Assembly (NCBI GenBank): GCA_933228895.1
Contig: OW121850.1
Span: forward strand, 33,365,773 to 33,429,772
Length of the DNA stretch: 64,000 nt
Direction: 5' to 3'
DNA from: Platycnemis pennipes
Lineage: Eukaryota; Arthropoda; Insecta; Odonata; Platycnemididae
A program made the position numbers and the translations under genes. Of this stretch, positions 46,559 to 56,778 are shown piece after piece (the first letter of the stretch is position 1; every line of letters begins with the position of its first letter). Below the pieces are notes generated by a model. The model made no database searches. It was not told the origin of the DNA and saw only the letters and a list, made by a program, of their open reading frames with translations.

Positions 46559-46777
46559 AGGCCGCTTTGCACGACACAATTTCTTGTACAAACGCTTGTA
46601 TGAGGAAATTGTACCGTGTAGAGCGGCAAATTGTGTGGACGCTTGTGCGAATGTCTGATTGACTGTACGGAAAATAGAACCTGTTCTAATTCCATTCAGA
46701 CAAACATACAATTTCTTTCAGTTTATTCAAGCGTTTGTGCAAGAATGTATAACAAATTGTATCGTGCAAAGCGGTCT
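46559..46777. mobile_element. Harbinger-type MITE nested in P-like element
   Basis: This 219-bp unit has terminal inverted repeats AGGCCGCTTTGCACGACACA (left) and, reverse-complemented on the right, AGACCGCTTTGCACGATACA: two mismatches in the first 24 bases. It is flanked by TTA at 46556-46558 and 46778-46780. A 3-bp TTA duplication and no coding capacity fit a PIF/Harbinger-derived MITE. It inserted after the P-like element, which it disrupts between the unit array and the right subterminal repeat. Confidence 0.8.
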
Positions 46778-46808
46778 TTAGGCTCCATTTTAAACGCCCG
46801 CCGCCGCT

Positions 46809-46829
46809 TGTCCTCCACACTACGTCACA
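46809..46829 (-). repeat. Right subterminal inverted repeat
   Basis: Perfect 21-bp inverse of 43672-43692, lying between the nested MITE and the right terminal repeat. Confidence 0.85.
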
Positions 46830-46872
46830 GCGAGGCTGCGCAGAACGGACGCATTTTCGTCCTCGGGAGCGA

Positions 46873-46896
46873 CCTACCTAATGTATTAGTACCATG
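46873..46896 (-). repeat. Right terminal inverted repeat
   Basis: 24 bp, perfect inverse of 43602-43625, ending ...ACCATG directly before the second copy of the 8-bp duplication. Confidence 0.9.
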
Positions 46897-46904
46897 GCCC
46901 CAAG
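46897..46904. repeat. 8-bp target-site duplication, right
   Basis: GCCCCAAG, exact copy of 43594-43601. Confidence 0.9.
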
Positions 46905-47110
46905 GGTAGGCCGTCGGCGAATGTTGGGGAGCACTTGAACCGGGTGCGTGCACTGAGAGGGAGAGCACGGGCAATCAAAGAACGCGGATGCTCGTTACGG
47001 GCGCCCTTCCTCCCTTAGCATTATCTCCGAGGTACGCACGATAGCCACACCTTCAGAGGAATTCGCGTTTTTTTCCAACTCCATCAGAGGTTCTCTCGCC
47101 CTTCTCTCGG
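46905..47110. promoter_or_regulatory. CpG-rich promoter-like block, right part
   Basis: Continuation of the GC-rich block at 43060-43593, rich in CG dinucleotides (GGCCGTCGGCGAATG, ACGGGCGCCC). It returns to AT-rich DNA near 47110. Confidence 0.45.
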
Positions 47111-48235
47111 TTCTCAAAGATTTGAGAGCGCAAATCTCATATTTGTCATGTGGGTCGAGAATTCGCTCAGGGGTTCTTCATCTCCACGAAGGTGTTTCAT
47201 GCATTTTTCGGCCATCCTAATTTCAAGTAAAATATAAAATTATATTACTTGAAATTATATAAAAATTACTTGAAATAAATATATAAAATTCAAAAATATC
47301 GTTGCGTAGGTCCATCAGACAGGCTCGTCGAAGGCAATATACCCATAGATGGCATTAGGTGCGAATTTTCAATGTTTTGGAAAAACAGGAAAACGGGAAA
47401 GTCCTCATTTCCAATCAGAACAACTATGCACGTAGAAGTACAATCGTAAAAGGTTTGCCCCAATGGAGAAATTTTGATCGCCCTTATGCCACTCATTGGT
47501 GAGAAAATACTTTCAAAAATGCTCATCATGCTTAAACCAAGGCGAGATACATTATAGCTTTTCTCTAAGAACATTCAGACAAAGCTACAACTAACGTTAA
47601 AAACACATTCAGTATAGAATAAGGTTTAAGTATCCCTCACGCTGCATAGCATGGCAGATAGTCTATCTTCCTATATACAAAAAAGGTGCAGCTAATCTGA
47701 TTTCTAATCAATCGAGATAATTTATTACCCTACGCACTTTTAGCAAATATTTCTGTTCCTAGTCTCAGATGAGGATTGCGTCCCATTTACGTCATACGGC
47801 CAATACAATTGGCAAAGATTTAGCATTGAGATAAGAACGTTCAACCGGCAGGCGATAGGAATTTGCCCCGCATTAGAGTCACGTTCGTGAAGCGGACGTG
47901 TCGTCGCGGAAAGGCCTTTAGTGACACAGTCTTATGCCTAAGCTACACAAATCCTATAACCAACGCTATGTTAGGGGGTTACAGGGTTCAATATCAGAGA
48001 ACTTATAACTCTATCGAGAGCACATAGATTGGTAATAATGAGACTAAAGGAATATCTCTGATGGGATAACATTTCTAGATGATATATCACTTTACTTGCC
48101 TTCTTTGAGATTACTTCGTATTATTTTAACATGCTATTACGAGGGGATGTGACTGATAGCTAAGATATTCCGGACCACAGTGAGTAGTTGGAAACAGGTA
48201 GTATTTGGAAATTGATTTTTGGAGCGGGAGTATGG
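47111..48235. other. AT-rich stretch, no gene seen
   Basis: Contains a local run of ACTTGAAATTATATAAAA-type near-repeats at 47220-47285. No coding-like frame. Confidence 0.45.
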
Positions 48236-48239
48236 AAAC

Positions 48240-48590
48240 CCCGTGTCAGCATAAGTTTACTCTCAACGAAAGTGAGTCCTTCCATGGAGTAATAGATCTT
48301 AGCTGCATTCATGGTAATCTTTCATCCCCTCTTGCACCCTCATGGTGGCTTTCTAGATGTTACGTAGATGTTGATGAAAGACGCCAAGGGAACCCCAGTA
48401 GGACGTCCCATCCGACGGACGGAGCACTGAACTTTAAGTGCCTCCCACTCAGTATTAAAATAAGGACAAGTATTCCACTGAAAAAAGCCTGCCACTGCTG
48501 CGACTCGAACCGCCGGCCCTCGGAATGGGAAGCCAGTGCTCCAGCCATCAGACCAACCCAATCCCCAATTACATTATTCTGAGCTGAAGA
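48240..48590 (-). repeat. tRNA-derived SINE, near full length
   Basis: On the minus strand the head (48575 down to 48487) reads GGTCTGATGGCTGGAGCACTGG (A-box region) then GGCGGTTCGAGTCGCAGCAG (B box). A long body follows with ACTGAGTGGGAGGCACTTAAAG, a CCGTCGGATGGGACGTCC motif common in arthropod SINE bodies, and GAGGGTGCAAGAGGGGATGAAA. The element is about 340 bp. The 3' end is not sharply defined. Confidence 0.65.
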
Positions 48591-48599
48591 AACACTTAT

Positions 48600-49660
48600 G
48601 GACATGAATTATGCGTGAAGCGAACGGTAATGAACATTGCCATTGCTGTCTGATGGTGAATAAATAATTAATACGGAAGGATTTTCATCTATTACTTTCC
48701 TTAACAGACTCAGGCATACTGGGGTGCTAGAGTTGTACAGGTGTCACATTGGTACATGAAGAGTATCGCGAATGATGGTAGATGACGGGTTAAGTTGAAA
48801 TTGAAAAAAATAGGAACAGATTTACAGAAATTAAAGCATAAGATGTAAATTTCTGTTGAGCAGTAGATTCATTCAGCTGGATTGGGGACAGTCTAATCCA
48901 TCTGGATGGTGTCAGCTTAACTTACAAAAGTGCACCACGCCCATCATACCATCCTAAAAATGGGTGACGGCATAGGTACCCGTGATACCAACATTGGCAA
49001 CGGAGGACCTTTTGACTACGAAATTGACTGACGACGGAAGAATGACTAGCTTCCGTCTCTGCCACTGTGCTTACATGTATCGTTAGAATCGGTCACATGC
49101 AGTCACAGATCTATCTCCCTCTATTTGAACTTAAGCACGTTTCCAGTCACGGTACTGAGAAGATGATTCCTCCACAGGGAATGGATCAAAGTCCAAAACA
49201 AATCCTCCAGCTACCCTCTGCAACCGAGTTTTTAAGCACTTCTGAACCATCTCTTCCATGCCGAGCTGCACATGACGCCCGCGCTATTCAAACACTTCAC
49301 TCTCATCCTAATGCTACTCTTGCGGACAATCTTTAAGTATTTTTCGCTCTGCAACACCTAAATTTTGTCAAAACGGTATCTAACTCTGTAATATTTTGGA
49401 CGTTGGATTTGTATTGCTATTCGGTTTGTTACAGCTACCGGTATTCTTATTTGTTGTGGCTTATTTGATTATTTGTCGTAACTCACTGAAGGTTAACTGT
49501 CCTAACCCATTCTCGGTCACCTAATTTTTGTAGTTGAATTAATATAGGATATTCAAAAAAGCAAATATTTTTCGCTAATTTTGGTAATTTCTGCTAGCAA
49601 AATAGGTTGGTGTTACACCAAAAGCATCTCCCAAATAGGTTCAACCCCTTTTACGTAAAG
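48600..49660. other. No gene recognised
   Basis: An 89-codon open frame at 49067-49336 (+) lacks coding-like wobble bias and splice borders. No other structure seen. Confidence 0.4.
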
Positions 49661-49667
49661 AGAAAAC

Positions 49668-50890
49668 TGTGATATTCATGTTTCCTGTTACTGATTCCAA
49701 ATCTCCAATCTAATGTTCTTTGAGCATAGAAGCTGCTTCTTCTCCATGAATGCCTTCTTAGCTTGGTCTATTCTGCGCTTGATGTCCGTTGTACTCCTTG
49801 CATCCCATGTAATATTGCTGCCCAGGTAGGTGAATAAGTCTACTTGCTATAATCTCTCTCCTTTGAGGCGGACGTCGACTACCACTTTCTCTCTTCCGCA
49901 TGCAAGCACTTTGGTTTTCTTCTTATTGATTTTCATGTTGTATTGTTGAAATATTTCTTCTATTACATTTATTGACGCTTGAAGGTCTTCTTCTTTCTCT
50001 GCTTGGATAGCGATATCATCTGCAAATCTTAACATATTGATTTCTTCTCCATTCACCTTGATTCCTTTAATTCCCTTTTCTCCTAATTCTTTAATTGCTT
50101 CTTCCATATACATGTCGAAGAGGGCTGGGGACATGTTGCATCCTTGCCTGACCCCTTTGTTAATTCGAGCCTCTATTTTACTTCCATCCTCCATACGTAG
50201 AGTGGCGGTCTGACTCTTGCAGAGCTGGTAGATAATTCTTCTGTCATTGTAGTTTATTCCTAGTTTTTCCATTATGTTGAACATCCTTTTCTATTCGGCA
50301 TTGTCGAAGGCCTTCTCTAAGTCTATGAATGCTACGTACAATGGTTTGTTCACATGGATAATTTTTTCTGCCAGTATTCTCAGGCAGAGTATTGCCTCTC
50401 CGGTTTCCTCTAAATCCAAACTGGTTATCCGACAAGTTTTCTTCTATTTTCCTCTCAATTCTTCTGCTGATTATTCGAGTCATAATTTTGGAGGCATGTG
50501 ACACTAGGCTCAAGTTTCGTTGGTCCTTACAATCCTCCGCCCTCGTTTCCTTCGGTATTGCGACCATGACACTCCTCTTGAAATCTTCCGGCAGCTTCCC
50601 TGAGTCATTGCAGTCTCTGATTATGCCATACATGATTTCGTTTGCTTTGATTATTTCTCCGCTGATTTTGTCCTCTCCAGGCGCCGTTCTATTCTTCAGG
50701 TCTCGTACTGCTCTCTCGAACTCGCTTCTTAATATCCCTGGGCCGCGATTGTCTTCCTCCTCTTGTTTCTGGGGTTTCGCAAACCCATCTTCTAGGGGTA
50801 TTGGGCCTTGGTATAGCTCCTCTATGTATTCCTTCCACCTATTTCCAATGTCTTCATCTTCCAATATCAGTAGCCAAGCTAAAGTAGCCA
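49668..50890 (-). pseudogene. Decayed LINE, reverse transcriptase
   Basis: The minus strand encodes, from 50880 downward, an EDIGNRWKEYIEELY linker, a RTAPGEDKISGEIIKA finger block, an IPKE..AEDCKDQRNLSLVSHASKIMTRII motif and a DNQFGFR motif near 50430. A frame change follows near 50400. In the next frame an AFIDLEKAFDN palm block lies near 50315, then a stop (50291-50293). KGVRQGCNMSPALF (motif B) and the intact catalytic FADD at 50015-50026 follow, then INKKKTKVL. A stop at 49847-49849 is followed by a degraded TYLGSNITWD..STTDIKRRI region. It is a different lineage from the LINE at 39 kb. At least two stops and one frameshift make it inactive. The 5' end is truncated. Confidence 0.85.
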
Positions 50891-50907
50891 AGTAGCCATG
50901 GCTACTT
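50890..50907. repeat. Perfect 18-bp palindrome at LINE 5' edge
   Basis: AAGTAGCCATGGCTACTT is fully self-complementary and sits exactly where the truncated LINE begins, preceded by a partial direct copy (AAGTAGCC). It may be a junction product of 5' truncation (twin-priming or filler). Confidence 0.6.
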
Positions 50908-50909
50908 TT

Positions 50910-52500
50910 TAACTATAAGACACGGGTAACCCCAAAAATCATTTATAAGTCATGGGAGTTGTAATGCGTTACAGGTCTCAAACACCGAGATGGAAATCAG
51001 CTCTACTTCCAACCTGGTCAAAGCTCTCTGGGTAGTTTCAATAAACGTTTGTACTACCACGGGGTCTCATCAGTACTGCCTATTCAAAACATATTATTTA
51101 TATATACATTATTTCCCAGCTAATCACGTCCTTAGCTCAAAATATTCTCTTTCTACATTCAAAAAGTCTGGATTTTCTTTCCTTATCCTATCCCCTCCGC
51201 TCATATTCAACATTTTATCCATAAATTTCGCATTTGACTTCCCATAACCTGTCACTACGCTTCCTATCCTCATTTACGGCCTTCGTGGAATATCAACAAA
51301 CATTTTTTTCCAATAAACTTCGCAAATGTGACAAATTAAAGTAATATTACTATATCAATGGTTGGCCTACATGGATAGAAAGAGTGTAGATATTGGGAAT
51401 AACAGAGTGATGGCGGCAGGCAAAGTGTGAAATTACCCCGTGCGCAAAGAAAAAGAACCCATGAATGGAAGAGAAATAATGCGTGAGACCTCAAAAGAAT
51501 AAAGCATGGTGATGCGCTAAATTTTATATGTAGGTACTGCCACAAATCAAGGCCTCTTTCCAAGATTAAGAGCTTGCTGGGAAATAAGTTATAGATGGGC
51601 ATATTTCCCTCAGATTTCCATAGATTTCTCCCAGACGGAAAAATATAACAGAGCTGAAGGGCAAGAAACAAGGCAGTCCACATGGCATAGAGCAGACTGA
51701 AGAAATAATATGAAAACTAGTAAGCCCTCATCGAGACGGTAGATTCACTTTCAATGGATATGCCAAGGTCAAATAGTTATTTGGTCCTAAGAAGTAAATA
51801 TAACCATAACATTTTTATTTCCTAATTCTCGTTTATAAAGATAATCGCTGTTTTCACAACATTGCTGTCACTTGTGGGAGAGAAACATCGACGAGTGAAT
51901 TGAAACTGTTGTGGTCACAAGACTTCAGAGAGTATTTTTAGCGAAGCTTCTATCGAACATCGTCGCAATACGTTTTCTACGTAATACACCCTCTGATTTA
52001 CGTTAAAGATAGAGAAAATAGTGCAGAGGAGGTAATTTTCAACAACATAAAGTTATCATATAGTAAACGTAACATCACGTATACGTTTTATCATATTTTT
52101 ATGAAGGGTGGTAAAACGAATGAACCTTGTCTTCTAATTAGCTAGGAGCTTACTCCAATTAATACAGTCGAAATGCGATACGCCGATGAAAATGACACGG
52201 CGGCCAGCTCCTGAAGCCGGAAGAATGAATCCATGAAGATTACACAATTCGGCCCATTCGTATCTTAAGTGTTTTATTTTCCCTGTGGGAGGTTTAAACA
52301 TTTTATTAATGATGGCAGTACTTTTAACGGCAAGTGATGACGGGGAGGTTTAATATGTACCTAGATTGAAATGAGTATGTAGTAGAAAGAATATGTAACA
52401 AATAATAGATTGACGCAACGACATTTTAGTAGCTCTCAACAAACATTCGAAATACCTAATAATTTCACTCTATCAAGTACCTAACTTCAATGCTCTTGTG
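50910..52500. other. No gene recognised
   Basis: AT-rich sequence with short chance frames only. Confidence 0.45.
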
Positions 52501-52590
52501 TTATTATTATTATTATGTAGGTATCCTACATTTACGGTAGGATGTAGGTATCCTGTAGGTAGGTAGGTATGTAGGTATCCTACATAAGGT
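52501..52590. repeat. Simple repeat TTA / GTAG(G)TAT with hairpins
   Basis: (TTA)n leads into interspersed TGTAGGTATCCTACA palindromes and GTAGGTAGGTAGGTAT runs. Low-complexity DNA able to form short hairpins. Confidence 0.6.
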
Positions 52591-52685
52591 AACACTTTCG
52601 TTCCCCTATAATTTCTTTTTTCCAATGCACTCTTGAAGGTAACAGTGTAAGATATTTTGCTTTAGATGCTGAAGATCACGCATTG

Positions 52686-52860
52686 ATCATCACTAGTCAT
52701 CGAGCCTTAGGATTGGTTTTATGCAAATCTCCACTTTATTTTCATATCAGCTATATACCTCTTCATAAATACATACCATAATTAATTCCTTTCTATTGCA
52801 CCTTCCACTATTTGTTCTTAAAATTTAAAGAACCCATATGGAGCTATTCTTTGCCATTCC
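52686..52860 (-). repeat. LINE 3' terminal fragment, family B
   Basis: Minus-strand sequence ends with GCATAAAACCAATCCTAAGG followed by CTCGATGACTAGTGATGATC, clearly the family B terminus. It extends further upstream (to about 52860) than the other copies, with a CCTCTTCATA block shared with 42439-42550. Confidence 0.6.
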
Positions 52861-53172
52861 CTCCGTTCAATATCCTCTAGATATCAATTTTTAGAGCATC
52901 AAAATGTGGATATATATTGGGAATAATTGGTCGGCATATACCTTAAATAAATGGGTAAATTTAAAATTGCACCTTGGCATTTTGAAGACAGTGAATTATG
53001 TTTTCTAAATGACATTTTTCTATTCAGGAAGCTATTTCAGAATTCTCATCCTTCTAAGAAACAAATGTTTATAGAAGGATGGATAAGTTGTGATATGCCG
53101 ACAATATTTACGTAAAAGCATAAGGGTTTTGCTAACTCTGAAGGACAAATGGTCGCAAAGTGAAACAGGAGC

Positions 53173-53188
53173 GGGGGGGGGGGGGGGG
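53173..53188. repeat. 16-base G run
   Basis: Uninterrupted G16 in front of a long C/T-rich stretch. Such a run is prone to sequencing and polymerase slippage, so frame across it should not be trusted. Confidence 0.8.
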
Positions 53189-53300
53189 TCTTCGCGTGTC
53201 TCTCCTTCCTTTCACCCATTTTCATCTGCTCTCCCCCGCCGCACCTCTTTTGACTCTCCCACTCCCACCCTCACTCACTCACGGCTCCCTCTCCCCGCAG

Positions 53301-53492
53301 CACATCATAGCAACTCTCCACGAACTGACCCAGAATGCATTCACACACGCCCCGCACTTCCGGTCGCGGATAACGTCCCATCGCCCAGAAGAGTGGATGC
53401 AGCAGACGTGGGGGGAAAATGCCTCCAGGTCCATCCCCGCACTCAAGTACAGCAAGCTTCGATTCACCTCATTTGAGCCATTGGTTCCATGA
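53301..53492 (+). CDS. Putative last coding exon, unknown protein
   Basis: A long pyrimidine tract ends in CTCTCCCCGCAG, a strong splice acceptor, at 53300. The following phase-0 frame encodes 63 residues and ends TGA at 53490-53492. Wobble positions are strongly C/G (CAC ATC, CTC CAC, TTC CGG, ATG CAG CAG ACG TGG), unlike the AT-rich neighbourhood, which is good evidence of real coding sequence. The peptide starts HIIATLHELTQNAF, contains HRPEEWMQQTWGEN and ends near KLRFTSFEPLVP. It has no signal peptide, membrane segment or motif I recognise. Upstream exons are not identified. A second frame is also open but has poorer codon choice. Confidence 0.55.
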   Translation, partial: HIIATLHELTQNAFTHAPHFRSRITSHRPEEWMQQTWGENASRSIPALKYSKLRFTSFEPLVP

Positions 53493-53800
53493 CTTCAACC
53501 TATGACAGTGAGGAGGATGAATGGCCAAATTTGTTAGGCTTTAGGGGAAATCTTGCTCCAAACTGCAGTTAACAAATTATTCCACGAGTATATTGAAGAT
53601 ATAGATATCAACTGCAATCGAAAGACCATACTCTTCTTTTTTCCCAGTGAGGGGCAAGACGACGGTGAGTCATTGAAAGTTCAGTTGATAATAGCTTCCC
53701 CATAAGAATATTTAAATGACTATACAGGTTGTCAATAAATTCAGAATGTTTCAAATGATCCATTCCGATTATAAGCGAGAAATAAAAAGTATTTTCCTTA
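53493..53800 (+). other. Probable 3' UTR of the 53.3-kb exon
   Basis: AT content rises directly after the stop codon. AATAAA occurs at 53734-53739 and again at 53781-53786, either of which could direct polyadenylation. Inferred from position only. Confidence 0.35.
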
Positions 53801-54035
53801 GAATTATAGCGTGCTATATTTTAATTTACTCACAGGAAAGCACCGTGTTATATTTTAGAATATATTTGAAGAAAGAAACCTAACGCCATTTTAAGACTAA
53901 TTTTACAAATATTTCTACCTTTATAGGGGAGTAGAATTAGATTTTATGGTGCTCCAACTTCCTAGGTTACATTATACCGTCTAACAAAACATGGAATAGA
54001 TCTTAATCCAACCACAAACACGGCATCCAAGCCCG

Positions 54036-54100
54036 AGGTTGGACTAGAACTCGTGACCCTCGGGTGACCAAACCACTGTGCTACCGACTTGACTGGTGCG
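54036..54100 (-). repeat. tRNA-like SINE head
   Basis: On the minus strand: GTCGGTAGCACAGTGGTTTGG (good A box TAGCACAGTGG) and CACGAGTTCTAGTCCAACC (degenerate B box). No full cloverleaf. The downstream body is AT-rich. Confidence 0.55.
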
Positions 54101-54109
54101 GACGGACAT

Positions 54110-55770
54110 TGCGTACTTTCCTGAATATACTATTCAAGGGATGCAGTGGATAATTTTTATGGCTCCCACAATATCTTAGATAGTGTATTACCAATTTATT
54201 CCCCGTGTATAATGTAGCAAAAAAGAGAAGGAGCGAACTATGTTTTTAAGAGCATTGAGGTACAATGTTACGGGATTGCCATATTTATATTTTCTTCTTC
54301 GGATAGCAAATTAGAGAATAAAATAATGAGTCAATTAGTGCTTTTTAACAAGTTATACAAAATATAACACCGATTCCTTGGTGACAAAGAAAAGTAACGT
54401 ATCGCATTCATCCACAAATAAAACAAGTATGCATGGAGAGTGAGACAGATGGCTGTGATAATGTCTAGGTCATAGTGTCTCTGATTAACGAGTTCAATAT
54501 CGGAATAAGGACCAATCAGACAAAACTAACAATGAACTAACTACATGAACTAACTACAAAAAACTAACAATCATCACTGAACAATCCACAGACGTGGAAG
54601 AAACTGGAAATGAGTACGATGGTAGAAACTGTGTCATGATAACTCTCTGAATTTGCCAAATTATAAAAATTTTCTCTTAACGTTTAGGATAAAAAGGATT
54701 CCAGCTATAATTACAGCTCTATTTCAATCTCATCGATTGAACCGGCTCACTGTTACTGACAGCTACTTAGCTTAATTAGAGCTCAAGTGCTCATTCAATC
54801 TTTCACTCAACGCGGCTAATTTTCCTCCAGCTTATGCCCTCTACGCTCCATCGGGACCGTGTTACTATGACTTTTTTTCCTGGGTTCTGCCAGTGTAAAA
54901 TATCACGCAAAAAAGAGAATATAGCTACACACGTAATGTTTTACGAGGCTCAAATTGATGGAGAATAAAGAACACGAACACATCATCCATTGAGCTCACT
55001 TCTGACGTCTAAATGAAAACTCCCGGTGGAAGCGGACAAGTTTCTCCTATTTACATCCTATTCAAATGCGTAGCTCAATGTGACTTTTTAAATACCGCAA
55101 AATACAGTGACTTCAATATAAACTGTGCCACACAATTAAACTGAATTTTCCATAATCGTCACAATGTCACAATGTACTCCTATATAAGGTAAAATAACAT
55201 AGTATTTCGATGCATTTGATTATACAGAAAAACCTTATGACCAGGTGAGATAATTTTTAGGAATTGTGAACGCCTATCACTTAGGCGTTTGTTTGATTTT
55301 TTTTATTTTAGCAATTGCCATTGAGTTTAACAAACTGTGGCGTTACTCTTATAAGTAACATTAATACACTTATGAATATTCTCCAAGATTTAAATTTTAA
55401 AAAATTGGCTACATATTGTATAAACGATTAAAACCTCATTTTCAATTACGTCAACATTACTTGCCAAGTTGTGAAAATAAAATATCAAAAAATGAAATCA
55501 AAGACATGTTAAATCATAAACAAATTGATCATATATTTGAGTATATTCGTAAAATTTTAGTCACTAAATAGAACTTAATCATTACAAAATTTAAAGCATA
55601 GTGACATAAAGTGAAAAAGTTATGACGATAACTCAGACCAAAAAGCGTAAAATGAGAATTGTAGTGTTGATATTTTTGATAATTCTGATCTTAAGCAAAG
55701 ATAGCTAATCGTAGGCATCCAAATGGTTTATAGCCTATCACTATACACTACAAATTACTATATAGGGAAT
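54110..55770. other. AT-rich stretch, no gene seen
   Basis: No coding-like frame, RNA gene or transposon ends recognised. Confidence 0.45.
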
Positions 55771-55778
55771 TACCATTA

Positions 55779-56420
55779 TCTACACCTACACAATGCCCTG
55801 CAAGCCATCGCTAGGTATGTGGCAGGGGTGAACTATCACCAGGCATGTACATATTATCAATCCGACAGAATACTTGATACAATGCAGGCATGCAAAAAAA
55901 TACTATCACGTTTAGACACTACTTGCATGAAACCAAGAGTAACTATACTACCACCCAGAGGGAAAAAATAAGCGTGCAGCCATGAGACACACGAAATGAT
56001 AGCTATCAATAGCACAAAGTTGTTAGTTAATACAAAGTAATACATTAGTATTTAATCAGGTAGTCGTTTCCATAAAAAAATAAATTATGAACTTATATTG
56101 TCTAGAGTATGCATGAGTCAAAACATGTACCTACACATTTGAAAAAATGAAGTTTTAATTTCTAAATCAATATCTACAATACCTATCCTCATTATCCCAT
56201 ATACCGTCCCTGTAATCCATTGATTCCCCTGATTGCCCGCTAAAATAATTAAATATTATCACCTATTAAACTCTCAAATTTTATCTTCGTGTTCGAACCT
56301 GTCGTAGTACACTGGAGTTTGAGATATTCTCGAAACCACTTCAGTAAATCTAACCGTTTTCAATTTTTGCAGGAGATTTCAGCGGTATGTTAACCTACGA
56401 TCTGATAATGATTCCTAATT
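55779..56420 (-). pseudogene. 3' remnant of family A LINE
   Basis: The 3' tail lies at 55779-55832 (minus sense). About 560 bases upstream, at 56386-56415, a minus-strand frame reads ESLSDRRL after a stop, matching the equivalent LSDRRL block of the LINE at 39690. The two therefore belong to the same family. The segment between is largely unrecognisable, so this copy is older or has insertions. Confidence 0.6.
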
Positions 56421-56778
56421 ATCACGGAAACAACGAGGACATATCATTAAAAAAATCGATCAAAATGGGGTGTCCCTTTGTGGCACTAAGTGCTGAAAGC
56501 CTACCACTCTCTGGTGCATATAGTGACTGGTGTACCCGTGGTTTCTCTACAATCAAACGCACTAGAGTTGCCATGTGCCCAGGTCAGACCCACAGAGAGA
56601 GGGAGCCAAGACGTATATCCGAAGTCAGGACGGGAGCCCACCCAGACTAAGCATATCCAGGATTGAAGGGTGAACGGCTATGGAGCCTAAATTTTTAGGG
56701 CTATTGCGAATGAAAAATGGCGGAAATACGCTCCTATTTAGTAGAAGTCGCCTAGAGAAAGTTATCAAAATGGGAGAA

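Larger units (their letters stand above)
43602..46896 (+). mobile_element. P-element-superfamily transposon, non-autonomous
   Basis: The 3,295-bp unit is bounded by 24-bp perfect terminal inverted repeats (43602-43625 and 46873-46896, starting CATGGTACTAATACATTAGG) and flanked by an exact 8-bp duplication, GCCCCAAG. A second perfect 21-bp inverted pair sits 70 bp inside the left end and 67 bp inside the right end, matching the internal inverted repeats of Drosophila P elements. The first coding exon encodes the start of a THAP domain, the DNA-binding module of P transposase, about 190 bp from the left end. No RNase H-like catalytic core or GTP-binding region is recognisable. The interior is tandem repeats plus AT-rich DNA, with a nested LINE tail and a nested MITE. 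It is therefore probably mobilised in trans. Confidence 0.85.

Noticed and set aside
53090..53476. 128-codon + frame overlapping the 53.3-kb exon
   Set aside because: It crosses the G16 run and polypyrimidine tract. The phase-0 frame after the acceptor has better wobble bias.
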